DNA of 64,000 bases, taken from Diospyros lotus (Eukaryota > Streptophyta > Magnoliopsida > Ericales > Ebenaceae). This document shows positions 45,752 to 58,407 of the stretch, one piece after another. Both the position numbers and the translations under genes were made by a program. Under the pieces are notes generated by a model that did no database searches, was not told the DNA's origin, and saw only the letters and a list, made by a program, of their open reading frames with translations. The first letter of the stretch is position 1, and each line of letters begins with the position of its first letter. The stretch is taken from NCBI RefSeq assembly GCF_014633365.1, contig NC_068350.1:31053119-31117118 (forward strand), read 5' to 3'.

Positions 45752-46339
45752 GCAAGTTCGAGAAGTAATGAATAGAGAATAGGAATCAAGAATATGATGA
45801 TACCAAAACGAGTAATCAAGAACTCGACAGTTTTATACAAGATTTGTAATTTATGACTTTATCAATTTCAAGTTAAATGCATCATGTCACCATATATATT
45901 ACTGTGCAAATGTGCAAATAAAATTAAGTGTCAGAATCAAATCTCATAGGCTCGCAAGTCTTCAATCCACACATGCCAAAGTGCATCATGTAAATAAAAA
46001 TTCGCAAATAATATGGAGCCAACCTGCCGGACTATGGCCACCTTGTCCCGTATCAGGTGCTCTAGGGTACCCTTTTCTTCCACTCAAAATAATAGGTGAG
46101 CAAAGATAAATAATAAAAAGTATCATAACATACATATGCTGAACACGTACGAAACATATCATGCATTCCTTTCCACATATATATAGATATCACGAAATTT
46201 TATCTCACAAATTATTGCCATACTTATATAAATAATTTCTGCCCATTCACATTATTGGGTAGCTTTTTGCTCACATCAAGCGTGCACACGCTACAATAAT
46301 TTATTTAATTAAATCAATTACTAAGATTTACAATTTGCT

Positions 46340-47285
46340 GGGTGCGTAAGAAGTATTCATATATATATGTGTGTGTATATATTTATACATATACCTTGAG
46401 CTATTAAAATTTAGAACATCACCAACCATATAAGATATTTTCTATTATATATATATATATATATGAATATGTGGGTAAGGATAAGGTGCAAAGTATGGGC
46501 GTTCAAATGGGCTTTTAATATATTTGAATGGCTTTGAATATATATATATATATATAAATGGGACTTGAATATTTATATAAGTGGGCTTGAATATGTATAT
46601 ATAAATGCACTGTAATAATTTGTATGGGTTGGCTTGGAACATCCAGTAGCTCATATTGGACATGTGTAGATATATATATATATATATAATTATAAATGAG
46701 TTTAATTGGGGCATCCAGTGGGTGCGTGGGTGCATGTATTTACATATATATATATATATATATTATTTACTTGGGTGCTTTTAACTTATAGTGGGTGTGT
46801 ATACATAAATATATATATATATATATATATCACTTAATTGGGTGCCTTACATCCATAGTGGGTGTTTCAGTGTGCCCGCATATGTATACATATAAGTGGG
46901 TGAGGATTAAATGAAACATGGAGGGAGAGAGAGAGAGAGAGACTACACTGCCGCATATAGATATATGATATATATGAATATGTAAATGATGGATTGGCTA
47001 GGACAGAAACAGGGCATTCGAAATAGAGTGCTATATACATATGGATATTTACAGGAGATTGACTAAAATAGGGCAACCGAACAGGGGCGTGCATATATAT
47101 ATATATATATATAAGGGCTGTTAGCATATATATATATATAGATATACAAATGGGTCATTCGACTAGGTAACAACAGAGGTTGTTTGCATATATATATATA
47201 TATCTAGATACACAAGTGAGTCACTCGACTGGGTAACAATGGAGGCTGTCCGTATATATATATATATATATATAACATTTACTTA
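46340..47285. repeat. TA-rich minisatellite in LTR copy B
   Basis: Roughly a dozen units, each an (AT)8-14 run followed by 40-60 bp containing GTGGGTG, GGGCATTCG or TTCAAATGGGC variants. It is the same type as at 44580-45140 but longer. Confidence 0.8.
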
Positions 47286-47866
47286 CCTCATGGAAGAACA
47301 GACTCTTGAAAAAAATATAAGTAGCCATTCCAGAAATAAACTTAGGAGTAAATCAAACCCCATTTCAATACATCAAGGGACAGCAAGATGCTTAGGAGAA
47401 ATTTCAAAAGAAAAAAAATGCTATAACAAGAAGAAGAAGAAGAAGAAATTACTCGTAGAGAGAGAAACAAATATATACTTATATATATATATTTACAAAC
47501 GTCTAGGAGGCAACCGGGAGCTTGCCCAAGAATTAGATGAACATTAAAGAGAATGTGGGAAGGAGCTTGCCTGAAGAAGTCGCTCCAACGAAAGAGAAGC
47601 AACTGTGACTCTCCTTCGCAGCTTCAGATGCCAACAGAAAATGGGAGAAGAAAAAGGCAAAGAAGAAGAAAAGAAAGTGACGGCCAAATGAAATAGGAGA
47701 CTACATCAAGCAGCAAATCGTTTTGTAATGGTACAATATCAAGTGCACAGAAAAAAATAAGGAAAAAGTGAGAAAGAAGACTGCAGGTTGCACCTATTTT
47801 TAGAAATAAGCAGATCTGCCCTTGTAATGGACAGCCATTTTCTAAGGTATTTCAGATATTAGATGC

Positions 47867-47867
<1 letters not shown>

Positions 47868-47906
<39 letters not shown>

Positions 47907-47908
47907 TC
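47868..47908. repeat. ATT trinucleotide microsatellite
   Basis: About 13 tandem ATT units followed by a CTTTTT-rich run. Confidence 0.95.
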
Positions 47909-48241
47909 TTTTTCTTTTTCTTTTTTCAATAGAACCTAAATTTCTTTTACCATTGGACCCATGCCCAACTCAACAATTTATTGACCCATCTGAAAGCCCA
48001 TAACTCATCAACTAACTAAATGGAGTCCAAAACATTAGTTTCCTAAATTCTTAAAAATTAAACCCATATACTTAAATTCATGATCACATGCACCAAGAAA
48101 ATTTTATATTAATCTAAAATCATAATGTGCCATCAAAAAAATTTATCATAAATTGTTAAAATACTTCGACCCACAATTAAAATGCCCTTGAGCTAAAATT
48201 AAATATTAAAAACACCTAGACCCAATTTAAGATCATTACAA

Positions 48242-49651
48242 CACTACATAAAAATTAATTTTTTACTGTGGTTTTTTGCGGTGGTTTTAAAAATCGTCGC
48301 AAAACATGGTATTTTGTGACGGTTTTGAAATTGCCGCAAAATATGATTTTTGCGGCGATTTTTTTAAAATTTTGCAGCAGTTTCATAAAATCGATGCAAA
48401 ATTTAGTAAAACATTTAATTTTGCGGTGGTTTCCAAAAAATCGTAGCTAAATTTAAAAAATAATTAAATAATTAAAAAATTAAATTCAATTTCGCGACGA
48501 TTTTTGAGAAACTGCTGCTAAATTCAAAAAAAATTAAATAATTTAAAATTAAAAATAAAATAATATTTGCGGCAGTTTCAAAAACTGCCGCAAAATTCAC
48601 TAAAAAATTAAATTTAGCGATGGCTTTCAAAAATCGCTGCTAAATTAAAAAAAATCAAAATTAAAATTAAATTAACATTTGCGACAATTTTCAAAAACCG
48701 CAGCAAATTCAAAAAAAAATTAAATTTAGCGAAAAATCGCTGCTAAATTCAAGAAATTAAATAATTCAAAATTAAAATTAAATAAAAATCTTAAATATTA
48801 AAATTCATTATTTTCATTAAAAAATTAAATTTAGCTTAAGAAAATAATTAAAAATTAAATTAATAAAAAATAAATTTAAAATTGCATTTAAATTAATAGC
48901 AAAATTCATTAAAAATCTAACTTAAAAAAAATAAAAATAAATTTAACAAAATTTTAATATATAAAATTTTAATAATTTTTAAAAAATATATAAAATCTTC
49001 TTTTTTATTTTTAATCAATTAATTTATTTAATTTAACTCAATTAATTTATTTTTAATTTATTCTATTATTCTTTTAAAAATAATCAATTAATAAATATTT
49101 TAATATATATTAAAAATATAAAATATAATTCTGAAAATTAGTTGTTAGATTAGTATATAATATATATATATGTCCATATATGTCAAGGGGTGTTTCGCAG
49201 ATCAAGTGGTTCGCGTGCGCGCGCGCGCGCGCGTAAGGGTTGGGCGAGGTGGGGGCTGGGCTGGCCCACACGGGTAATTAAAAAATAAAATTTTTAATTT
49301 TAGCGGTAGTTTTGAAACCGCCACTAAAATTAAAATTTTAATTTTTTTATTAATTTTTGCGACGGTTTCAAAATCGCCGCTAAAATAAAAAAATTATTTT
49401 TTTTTATTAATTTTCGCGGCGATTTTGAAACCACAGCTAAAATTAAAAATTTAATTTTTTTTAAAATTTTTTGCAGCTGTTTCGAAACCGCCGCTAAATC
49501 ACTTATTTTGCGGTGGTTTTTAAAACCACCGCAAAAATATAATTAGCGGCGGTTATTCCAACGGTTGTTGAAAACCATCGCTAAACGCTCCACAACGGCT
49601 GACTTAGCGCCAGTTTTTTAACCGCTGCTAAATGCCGATTTTTTTGTAGTG
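48242..49651 (+). mobile_element. CACTA transposon 4, 1.4 kb, non-autonomous
   Basis: Starts CACTACATAAAAATT (48242) and ends GATTTTTTTGTAGTG (49651). It is flanked by the 3-bp duplication CAA (48239-48241, 49652-49654). Subterminal repeats of the type GCGGTGGTTTTAAAAATCGTCGC occur in both halves. The interior is AT-rich with a (GC)n run at 49212-49232. No coding region. Inserted in LTR copy B. Confidence 0.92.
49212..49232. repeat. GC dinucleotide run next to an A-box-like sequence
   Basis: Alternating GC run preceded by CAGATCAAGTGGTTCG, which weakly resembles a tRNA D-arm. The related CACTA 5 has a GC run inside a better tRNA-like module. Confidence 0.5.
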
Positions 49652-50583
49652 CAAAACCAATATATATATATATATATATATATTTCTTCCATACAAAAGC
49701 TCAACAAAAGACAAAGATGAGATAGATGAAGAGAAGAACTTACCTGATGAGACTCCTCTGTTGAAGCTCCAGTCGCGAACAGGCAGTGGGAGAAGAAGAA
49801 GAAGAAGAAGAACGGATGGAGAAGAAGATAAAGGGCAATGGAACAGTGGGGGACAAAAAGAGATATGCAAATCGGCCTTGAAATGCAACAAACCATAGTG
49901 CGCAGAAGAAAAGGGGGTTGCGGCACCAGGTCTATACACCAGCCTTCAAAAGACTCAATTGCCCCTACTTTTTCTTATAACAAACAAACTTTTTAGGGCA
50001 TTTCTGACATTTGACACTTATTTTCATTTTCTTTTTTCTTTTTCTTATTTCGCCTAATTAAAAGCTAAATTTCCTTTACCAAGCCCAAGCCCAACCCAAC
50101 AATTTATTGGCTCACTTATAAACCCACGAACTCATTAACTAATTAATGTGGCCCATTTCATTATTTTCCAATTTCTTAAAAATTAGACTCATATACTTAT
50201 TTTCATGATCACATGCACCATAATATAAAATCATACAATCCAAAATGATTTCTATGCCATCAGAGCAATTTATCATTAAATATTAAAATACTTAGAATCA
50301 CATTTAAAATGCCATTGAATTGCCATTAAGTAATAAAACACCTAGACCTATTAATAATATAACTAAAATTCTGAACACATCTCAATGGCCCAATTCATTT
50401 GAATTTTTCCCACATTTTTGAATCCCATTTGGATGGGTTACCAAATTCTTATTTCTCACTTACACTTTATTCCATAAATAAAATAAAAAAATATATTTTT
50501 TCAATCCTCAATTAATTAAAGCAAAAATTTTGAGTCCATAATAAAATACCCGAAAATGCCTAGACCCCTAACGGGTCGTTACA

Positions 50584-51323
50584 CTTTTCTTCTTTGGGAG
50601 ACACTTCCACAGTGGAATGCAATATTGTTGTGTTTTAATTGACCTTCGTTAATGGGTATTTCAAAGTGGTCTGGTAGGAGGATTTTGGGTAGGAATAGTT
50701 GGAGCAATTGATTTGGTAACAACTTGCTTACAGCTGGCACTTTTGTTGGCTCGATGATTTTCCATACTTGTTTGCTTATCTTGCAACATTGTGAAAGAAA
50801 TTGCAACAATATCATAGTGTGTGGTTGGTGAGTCTTAACTTCACTAGATGAATACCTTTAATAAATGTTGTTCTGAGCAACACCCTTTTAGTCTAATCTT
50901 TGGCCTGGTTGGATAGTTGCTCAAATCAACTTTGATACTCCAAGCTAGAAGAGATTAAGGAAAAATGAAAGGGATTTGATCTCTTCAAGGGAAATGACCT
51001 CCAAATCAGCCAAAACTTTGAATTGTATTTTGATTGCTTCAAATAAAAATAATAATGCAAAGGCAATTACATATATGGTATTCCTTAATTAATTAGAATC
51101 TCTAATAAAAAAGGAAATAGATATGTATCTATTCAAATATATTCCCTTAATTTAAGGAAACATAATAAAAGACGATGAGGGTCCTTTATTTACTTCTTTT
51201 TTTTGTAGCTAAGCAATCATAGGGTGACACATGGTTTCCATTGAAAGGCACCACATGTCACGATGTCCCTTTCTATTGGAAGAAATGGCCTTTCGAGCCA
51301 TCCTGGAATTCTGGGTTGGGTAC
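50584..51323 (+). repeat. Repeat U, copy U4, left part
   Basis: Matches U2 from 24380 onward (GGGAGACACTTCC at 50597), then the 310-bp block (50967-51265) and GGAATTCTGGGTTGGGTAC. The latter is cut by a solo LTR. Confidence 0.85.
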
Positions 51324-53316
51324 TGTAACGCCCCACTTTTTCAAATACACAATGATGTGAAATATAAGAAGATATCACATATGGGCGTTATGGAAACCCT
51401 TACCAACTGAAGCATTGGATCGAACCTGCAAGCTTAACGAAAGCTAAATAAAGGGATTTCCGCTAGATTTCCTTTACAAGCATAATAAATTCACATGGCT
51501 TCCAATACGCCAAAAACACAACATACAGTGATAAGTACAACTGTAGGACACCCACACACACCTCTTACAATCTTGAATATCCTAGCTGCTATTTACAATA
51601 CATCATTTGGATTACAAGGGTACATAATGGAATAAAACCCGAAGCTAGCTACAAAACCCAAAGTTAGCCCAACTCCACTTCTTTGCCCTTGCTCGAACTA
51701 GAACCTGAAACACCTAGCACTTCTGATATACTTGGAACGTTGAATGTTTCAAGGGTATAAAACACCCGAGTTAGATATTACATCTAAGTGAGTGGTAAGA
51801 AAGAAAAAAACAACATATCTAAGAGAAAAATGCAATATAACAGGAAGTCTAACCTGAGTCACCATCATCCTTACCGGCACTTGTGTGAAATGCCTCAGCC
51901 CCACCTGTAGGCTAAGCCCCACCTGTAGGCACGTGATTGTAGTCCAACCCCTCATGCCTCATCTCTAGGCACAACCCCACCTGTAGGCACGAGATTGCCC
52001 CCTCCCTGATCATCGTTGCGCTTATCCAAAAAGCGGCCAACCATTACATACAAGTTCCCGATCCACTAATAGCAACTATCACCAAATAACATGTTGAAGA
52101 CAAAGCAGAAGAAATATGTACAAACTAAGGAATATCAAGTAGGCACGACATCACCTATAGGCACGGTGCACAAACCAAGGAAAATATGATATGCAAACCA
52201 CAAGCTACGTGCAAAAGTAGTCATATTTAATCCCATCGACGAACCACAATAACAAACTCCGTGATGTAAGCAAAATAGGAAAGAAATGTTCGAAAGTAAG
52301 GAAACATGAGATGTAAGCAACAACCATCCACAAGTGGAAACCAAGAGTAATCAATAGGAATCAAGGAGCATGCATAAGAACCACTCACCTTGATCGTTTT
52401 CCCTTCGATAGCACTGTTCACAACCCAGTTTCGAGCACTAGGGACTATTTCTGCAGAAATCACGCATTTCGATGAATCAAACTTTAAATATTTTTACATA
52501 GAGTTGTAGGTAATTAAAATAAGAAAATTAGGTGAAAATTTAAGGTAAAACGGAGGCCGGACACGCCCTCACGCTCCTCCGAAAGGGTGGCCACGCACTG
52601 CCTCCTTCCCTGTTACGGATTCTGTAACCTAAAATTAAAAATGCTATAACTTGCTCATTTTTGCTCCGATTTACTCTCCGTTTAAAAATGCTATAACAAA
52701 CTCCGATTTGCTCCGATCAACTTACCTCTTCGATTTTCTCGCTGTTTTGGCTGATTTTCGATGAGGTGTCTCTACCCTTCCTCTTCTTTTCTTTCTTTGA
52801 TTTCTTTCACCTCTTTGTTTATCTTAGTGCACTTGCTATATTTTAGCTTCACATAGGTCTCTCCCCCTCCCCTTTATATGACTTCTCAAGACCCCAAATC
52901 ACAACATATCCCTTAGCCTTTAAGTCACCCCATTTTTCTTCCCAAGCCATCATTACAACCTTTGAATTTTCCCTTTGATTTTATCTTCCAATTCATGTTT
53001 CCATTTCCTTCCAATCCCAAGCCTCCAAATCTCACCTTCACGTATCTTCTAAGATAAGAACCCATCATGGCCATTATCTCTTCTTTTCCAAGCCAATCTT
53101 ATTCTTTCAAGTCAAGCCACCTTAAAACTTTGGGGATAAACTTCATTATTACAATCATTTCTTCATAAGACTTTTAGGGTAAGGTTCATCATTCCTTCAT
53201 AAGACTTTTAGGGTAAGCTTTATCTCTCATTTTCCTTGAATCAAAATACCATTCATTTTGCTACTAAAATTTTCATTATAACATCCAAGATTTATATCAA
53301 GTTCTAGGGTATTACA
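51324..53316 (-). mobile_element. Solo LTR, minus strand, 1993 bp
   Basis: Minus strand starts TGTAATACCC at 53316 and ends GGGGCGTTACA at 51324. It is flanked by the 5-bp duplication GGTAC (51319-51323, 53317-53321). The empty site is in U2 near 24208 (GGGTTGGGTATCGCTTTAAG). A GGGTGTTTTATACCC hairpin with GAAACATTCAACGTTCC (about 51770-51735, minus strand) links it to the D1/D2 LTR family. Confidence 0.93.
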
Positions 53317-53430
53317 GGTACTGCTTAAAGATATCCCCAAAAATCAAAGAAGAAATCCTAGCACAAATCACGCTCGGTAATCCTCGAGTTAGACTATGCA
53401 CGTGCTAATCTATCATGAGGTTACATATAG
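53317..53430 (+). repeat. Repeat U, copy U4, continuation
   Basis: TGCTTAAAGATATCCCC through GAAGAAATCCTAGCACAAATC matches 24211-24280. The match fades by about 53400. Confidence 0.8.
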
Positions 53431-54567
53431 GGGTGTGCAAAATTTCAATTTAACTAAAATAACCAAATTGAACTTATCAAAATTGTCGGTTCGGTTCAAT
53501 TTTTGATAAGGTTCAATTTTGTTCAATTTTAATTTTTGGCAATTTTGGTTATTTCAGCTTGGTTTAGGTTTTGTGTTGAAAAAAAAAATGAAATAACTTA
53601 ATCGAACAAAATTTCAAAACTACATCATTTTTAACTCTTATCATCGCACTAATAAAGAAAAGAAAAAGATTAGAAAAAAGGAAGAACTGAAGAAGAATCG
53701 AGTCCCCTTTGCATTTGACCTTCCTTCCACCTTCCCTTTTTCCTTTGGTCATTGACTTTGCTCCCATCTCTCATCCCTCATTGACCCAAATGGAAGAACC
53801 AAGTCTTCTGTTAGCTGTCACCATCTCGATCGATCCCAACCCTTCCTCTTTACTTCGATTAACGACCTACGAGTCGCAACTGACCCACTTTTCCCCTTCT
53901 CCAACCATCAACGGACGACTAGCCCATCCTTCCCTTTCTTTGCTCCAACCGGTAACCCATGACCGATCCACCCTTCCTCTTCCTCTTTGCTTCGACCAGC
54001 AACTGGCGAATCACAACTGACCCATCCTTCCCCTTTCCCTTCCTCTTTGTTTCGACAAATGACCCACTATTGACCCACCTTCCCTATCCTTTTTTCTCTA
54101 ACCAACAACCCACAAATGTGAGTTACAAAGTTTGTAATTTTTGTAGTTTTAATTTTTAATTGTTCAAGTTAGGTTTTTCACTTTCAATTGTTTTAGTATG
54201 GATTTTTCTATTTTGCTTGTTTACTTGCCTAAGACTAATTTGATTTTTCTATTTTGCTTGTTTACATGCCTAAGACTAATTTTTCCAACATTTACTTGAC
54301 AGGCTGATATTTATTTAATACAAAACGACCTCCACTTGATTATCTTGCAATGTAAGTATAGTATGCTTCAAATTTTCAGTAATTTCATTAAATTTTTAAT
54401 AATGTTTGATTTGATATACCCTAACTAGACTTGTAAGTTTATAGTTAGATTTTTCACATTTAGTTCTCTTCTATGTAGCTTTTCTTGCATTAACAATTTA
54501 GAGTGATCGTGAAATTCAAACATCAAGTCAACAATAGCTTGTTTTTGTTGAATGAGGGCTTAATTGA
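53431..54567 (+). other. Possible hAT-type transposon end plus low-complexity DNA
   Basis: TAGGGGTGTGCAAAATTTC (53433) is the typical start of plant hAT-type non-autonomous elements, followed by GGTTCGGTTCAATTTTTG. No matching right end was found. 53700-54120 is CCTTCC-rich; its frames are not genes. The rest is AT-rich with a local duplication of TTGATTTTTCTATTTTGCTTG (54190-54270). Confidence 0.35.
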
Positions 54568-55636
54568 ATGTTGTTGAATCAACTTACTTTAATTAAGTTT
54601 TGATGATTAACAAAAAATGTATTTTCAATATACAAATTATAATATTTTAATGATTAACAAAAGAGTATTTTTTTTAAAATATACTAATTGTAGTACCGAA
54701 TTATTTTTTATTAATTTATAAAATATTTTTCATAGTATATGTATTACCAAAAGTATTTTTTTTATTAAAATTATTTTTAAAGTAATTTTAAAATACATAA
54801 AAATTATATAAAAATATTTTTTAACATTTTGGACCGAATGTTGACTCTAGGCATGCCAACAGTTGACTCTTGACTGTTGCTACAATACCACTACAGTGAA
54901 AGTCAACTTAATTTCAAGCCAATGGTCAAATTTTTTACCGTTGCTCTTATTCGAATGAGAGTCAACTTTCGGACTAATGGCCAATTTTTTTACCATTGGA
55001 ATATTGTCCAAAAATGTCTATAATTATCCCTAAACTCATTTTTTGGAGATCATTCATTGCATATATTGCATATCCAAAACATTCAAAAGATCCAAACGCT
55101 CTCAAGCTAACATCTAAGCAATCTGAAGCTCTCAAAGTATTATTGCATATCAATCGAAGAGCCACAAGGCAAGAGAAGAAAAAAGATTCTCAAGTCTACT
55201 CCGAATTTCTCCATCAAATTTGAGGTCAATAATTTATTTATTTAAATATTATTATTTTGTATATTTTGTGCTTAATTACTTATTTATTTGTGTTCAAGTG
55301 TGGATAATTATTTATAAACATTTAAAGTATCGTTGTAGATTATGTAGGTTTCCTAGAACTGTTAAAATTTAGGTGAATCTTGATGATTTTCAGTATTTAT
55401 TTTCTCATCTTGAACCTTTGCAAAAGAAATTGCAACAATTATAGTGTGTGGTTGGTGAGTTTTAACTTCACAACCAATATCTATATGAATATCTTCAATA
55501 AATACTCTAAGCAACATCTTTTAGAGGCTGTTTAGCATACCCTTTTTTGTTTAGCTTAAAAGTCTTTCTACTTATAAGTTGTGTAAAACTTAAAAGTTAA
55601 CTGGCGTTTAAATGGATAACGTGTTTGGATAAATAT
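54568..55636 (+). mobile_element. SIRE-like copia LTR fragment, overlapping repeat U
   Basis: TTAATTAAGTTTTGATGATTAAC at 54590 resembles the start of SIRE/Maximus copia LTRs. 55028-55636 is collinear with U2 (25077-25660), including AGATCATTCATTGC and GAGCCACAAGGCAAG. The class is inferred. It is interrupted on the right by a Cassandra LTR at 55637; the uninterrupted sequence is at about 25660 in U2. Confidence 0.4.
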
Positions 55637-55862
55637 TGTAATACCCCCAGAGCCTTGAGAAAGGTAGTATATATCGATGATAAGTATGGAAGGAAACAAC
55701 ACCAGTTGGATACTTTTTGAGCTAAATGTAGGCAAAAAACTCATGGGTTAAGTGTGCTTGAGTTGGGGAAGCTCAAGGATGGGTGACCCCCTAGGAAGTT
55801 CGCGTAGGCCCATTAGGGTAAGTTGTTCTGATCCTTCCTATCGCTCGATGCTGGATGTTACA
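55637..55862 (+). mobile_element. Cassandra 5' LTR with 5S rRNA-like segment
   Basis: A 226-bp LTR, TGTAATACCCCCAGAGCC to GCTGGATGTTACA. The stretch 55739-55803 matches the 3' two-thirds of plant 5S rRNA: GGGTTAAGTGTGCTTGAG (A-box region), AAGGATGGGTGACCCCC (C-box region) and AGGAAGTT. Cassandra elements use this as a polymerase III promoter. It is a diverged relative of the solo LTR at 14658-14874. Confidence 0.93.
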
Positions 55863-55864
55863 GG

Positions 55865-55877
55865 TGGTATCAGAGCC
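55865..55877 (+). other. Cassandra primer-binding site, initiator methionine tRNA
   Basis: TGGTATCAGAGCC two bases after the LTR end. Confidence 0.95.
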
Positions 55878-56009
55878 AACTCGGGCGGTGTGTTGGGACC
55901 GTATACTAGCCCAAGGTTGGGGGTATTGGACTGGGGGCATTGGACGAGGGAGAGCTAGGACTAGTTGTAAGGTTGCATGACGAGCACGTCATAAGCTCAA
56001 GGGGGAGAA
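55878..56009 (+). mobile_element. Cassandra internal region and purine tract
   Basis: A short non-coding interior ending with CTCAAGGGGGAGAA (55996-56009), the plus-strand priming tract. The next base starts TGTAATACTCC as a 3' LTR should, but the following sequence is not Cassandra. Confidence 0.85.
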
Positions 56010-56171
56010 TGTAATACTCCATGTCTAGGCCCGTTCCCGGATTACCCGCTAGCATAGGAAATCCGTGAGAAGATCTATTTAATATAGATACAAATACAAG
56101 ACATCAATCAAAAATTTGACAAAAAATTATATTCATTTCCATATTTTCTCGCTATCAAAAGGAGCCATAAC
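56010..56171 (-). mobile_element. L1-related LTR end, host of the Tekay-like insertion
   Basis: On the minus strand this is the terminal 162 bp of an LTR: CGGATTTCCTATGCTAGCGGG-type block, then GGGCCTAGACATGGAGTATTACA. It continues at 60944 beyond the inserted element. Confidence 0.65.
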
Positions 56172-57195
56172 TGTAAGAACCCATATTTCCGTAAGGTTAC
56201 CACGTAATTTAAGCAAGTTTAGAATACCAAAAAATTGGCTTGATAGCAGTTATAAGTACCAAATCGACCGCAGGGAATGTCTCAGAGTTAAATTGTCTAA
56301 GGAAAATGATATAGTCTCGATGAGCATTCCGAGATAAGATTTATGGTATCGAAAGAAATCGGATCAAAAATGATTTTTGGAACAGCTAAAATGCAGCTGT
56401 CATTTAAGCTGCAAAATCAAATTGTCATAAGGGACTTTCGGGAAGTCAACGAAAGCATAAAGGGGCTCCGATTTTTCGTAATAAGCAACCATTCAGTGGT
56501 TTCGAGATGAAATGATAGCCCGATGAGGATACTAGGATGTAATCATCATTATCGAGTAATCTTGGATTATTAATTTTGCATTTTCGGTATTGAAATGCAA
56601 ATTAATTCAATGTTTGAGGGTGTGATTGCAATTAGAAAATTATCCCAATGAATTTAGGATGTAATTTGAGGTTTAAAGGTAAAGATTTTCTTATGTAATA
56701 TATAGTTATATATATATATGCGTGTGTGTGTGTGTGTGGATGGCAGCCATCCCTCTACAACTTACCATGCCTTACAACTCCAAATCTCCATGCCCTGCAA
56801 GATTTGGAAGGTTTTGCACTCAAGGAATAATGGTTGAGGCAGGCGTGAGGCAGTGGTGTGAGCCTATAAATAGAGGAAGAGTGGAGAAAGTGAGAGAAGT
56901 AAGAATGAAAATGAAAAAGAAAGCTAGTCGCGGTCGAGAGAGAGTGATAGCTCATGAGAGCTTGGTCGAGAGCTCGAGAGATGGCAAGACCGGTGGTTGA
57001 TGGTTGAAGCGGAGGCCAAGCTTGGGAGAGAGATGGCCGAACTCGACCATGGCAGTGAGCTCCAAGAGGCCATGGCCGATGCACAAGCTCGAGTGGAGTA
57101 GGGTAGCAATAGCAACCTGCAACGGTGTGCGATTGGCAGATGCGGGGCTGAGGCAACGTCGCACAGTGGCTCGCGATGGTGCTTGGAATCAAGAT
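56172..57195 (+). mobile_element. 5' LTR, first 1 kb only
   Basis: Collinear with 58408-59420, including GAGCCTATAAATAGAGG (56861, TATA box) and a (TA)n(GT)n run at 56706-56738. The collinearity breaks near 57180-57195. Frames in both orientations (56722-57301) are LTR shadows with no known domain. Confidence 0.85.
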
Positions 57196-58407
57196 TGATT
57201 GTCATAAGCACCATAAGGGTCGAAAGTTCTGAAAAGTCAAAAATCCCAATAGGTTTCGGGAGACAAGCCAAATGTTTTGAATAGAGGTTAGGTTCAAGCA
57301 AAGGTTGGCAACCTGAGTTAGTGTAACTCCGGAAAGAGGATCGAGGATCCGTGAGAATTGGAGATTTAGACTGGTCTTGAGAAAAGTGATGGGAGTAGGG
57401 TCAATTACAACTCTCCGAGACGAGACAATGAGGCTCTAGAATGACGATAACACCATGGGTGTGTGGCCTGTTAACAGCAGATTTCAGCCTAAGGACTAAG
57501 GTAGAAGGCTAGTAATGAGCTTGTGGCTAACATGCTGGAGAAGCTTGTAGGCTATCTCGTGGTAGGGGTCTGGAACCCAGGGACTGAGTTGCTTAGTGAA
57601 CTGCCAAGGAGACGGTCAGATGCCAAAATTTAGGTAACACCATGAATGGTATTACTAAGATCCAAGTTCCAAGGGACCGAAGCACTATGATAGGATCCCT
57701 AACTGTTTATGAAATGATTGAAAGTTTTTGAGGTTGGCAAACTGTTGTCAGGGGTTCGTGAAGGAAACTCTCTAAAATAGTTGTGTCCATGATAGGACTC
57801 GTGAAGGGAGTCAAATAAGAATGATCTGCCGGATGAGGTGAGAGCTTGTGATATCTCAAGGGATCAGGTTGCATGCTAGTGCAACATGAACGAATGATTG
57901 TGTGTTGATCACGCTGAGGCACAGAGTGAACTACCCAATATATGACTTAGAGCTGGCAGATGTGGTATGTGCTCTCGAGATTATGGAGACACTACTGGAA
58001 TGGTGGGACATTTTGATGTGCTCATGAACCAGGAGGAGCCTGAGGTATGGATTCTCGCAGAAGGAGTTGAACGAGATACGAAAGGCATGCAAGTGTACTT
58101 GTCTAGGGATTTGTGAGCATGGTCAACCCAGGGTTTTAATTTGAGATGCGCGGTGGCATTCTCAAGTTTTGAATAGGATATACATGCCAAAGATCTTGTG
58201 ATTAAGAGAGAATTATAGTCGGTATAAATTTTCTTTAGGATATGTGATTTCCTGTGAAGAGCTACAATAGGATTATTTGAAATAAGATATTGAGGTATGT
58301 TCTTCCCTAGTTATTTGATCAGTCAAGTATAAATTTCAATGATGAAATTTTGAGATTTAAAATATATGGCAAATTTCGAGGACGAAATTTTTGTAAGGAG
58401 GGGAGAA
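57196..58407 (+). mobile_element. Residual 3' internal region with polypurine tract
   Basis: No domain recognised; probably non-coding 3' sequence and decayed pol remnants. It ends with AATTTCGAGGACGAAATTTT and then GTAAGGAGGGGAGAA (58393-58407), the hallmark of Tekay/Del 3' ends. Confidence 0.75.

Larger units (their letters stand above)
45367..50583 (-). mobile_element. L1-family LTR, minus strand, copy B, carrying a CACTA element
   Basis: The minus strand starts TGTAACGACCCG at 50583 and ends near CGAGAGTGGGCCCTTATA at 45367. Copies A and B align over the first 900 bp or so from their 3' ends. It contains the stem-loop (45736-45751, one mismatch), the GGTGGCCATAG block near 46035, a long TA-rich minisatellite, an ATT microsatellite and the 1.4-kb CACTA 4. 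Without CACTA 4 it is about 3.8 kb. Calling it one LTR is inference from the two ends. Confidence 0.6.

Noticed and set aside
53433..54567. Complete hAT transposon
   Set aside because: Only a left-end-like TAGGGGTGTGCAAAA was found. I found no inverted right end or 8-bp duplication.
55739..55803. A 5S rRNA gene
   Set aside because: Only the internal control region and 3' part match, diverged, and it lies inside a Cassandra LTR next to a primer-binding site. It is element sequence, not an rRNA gene.
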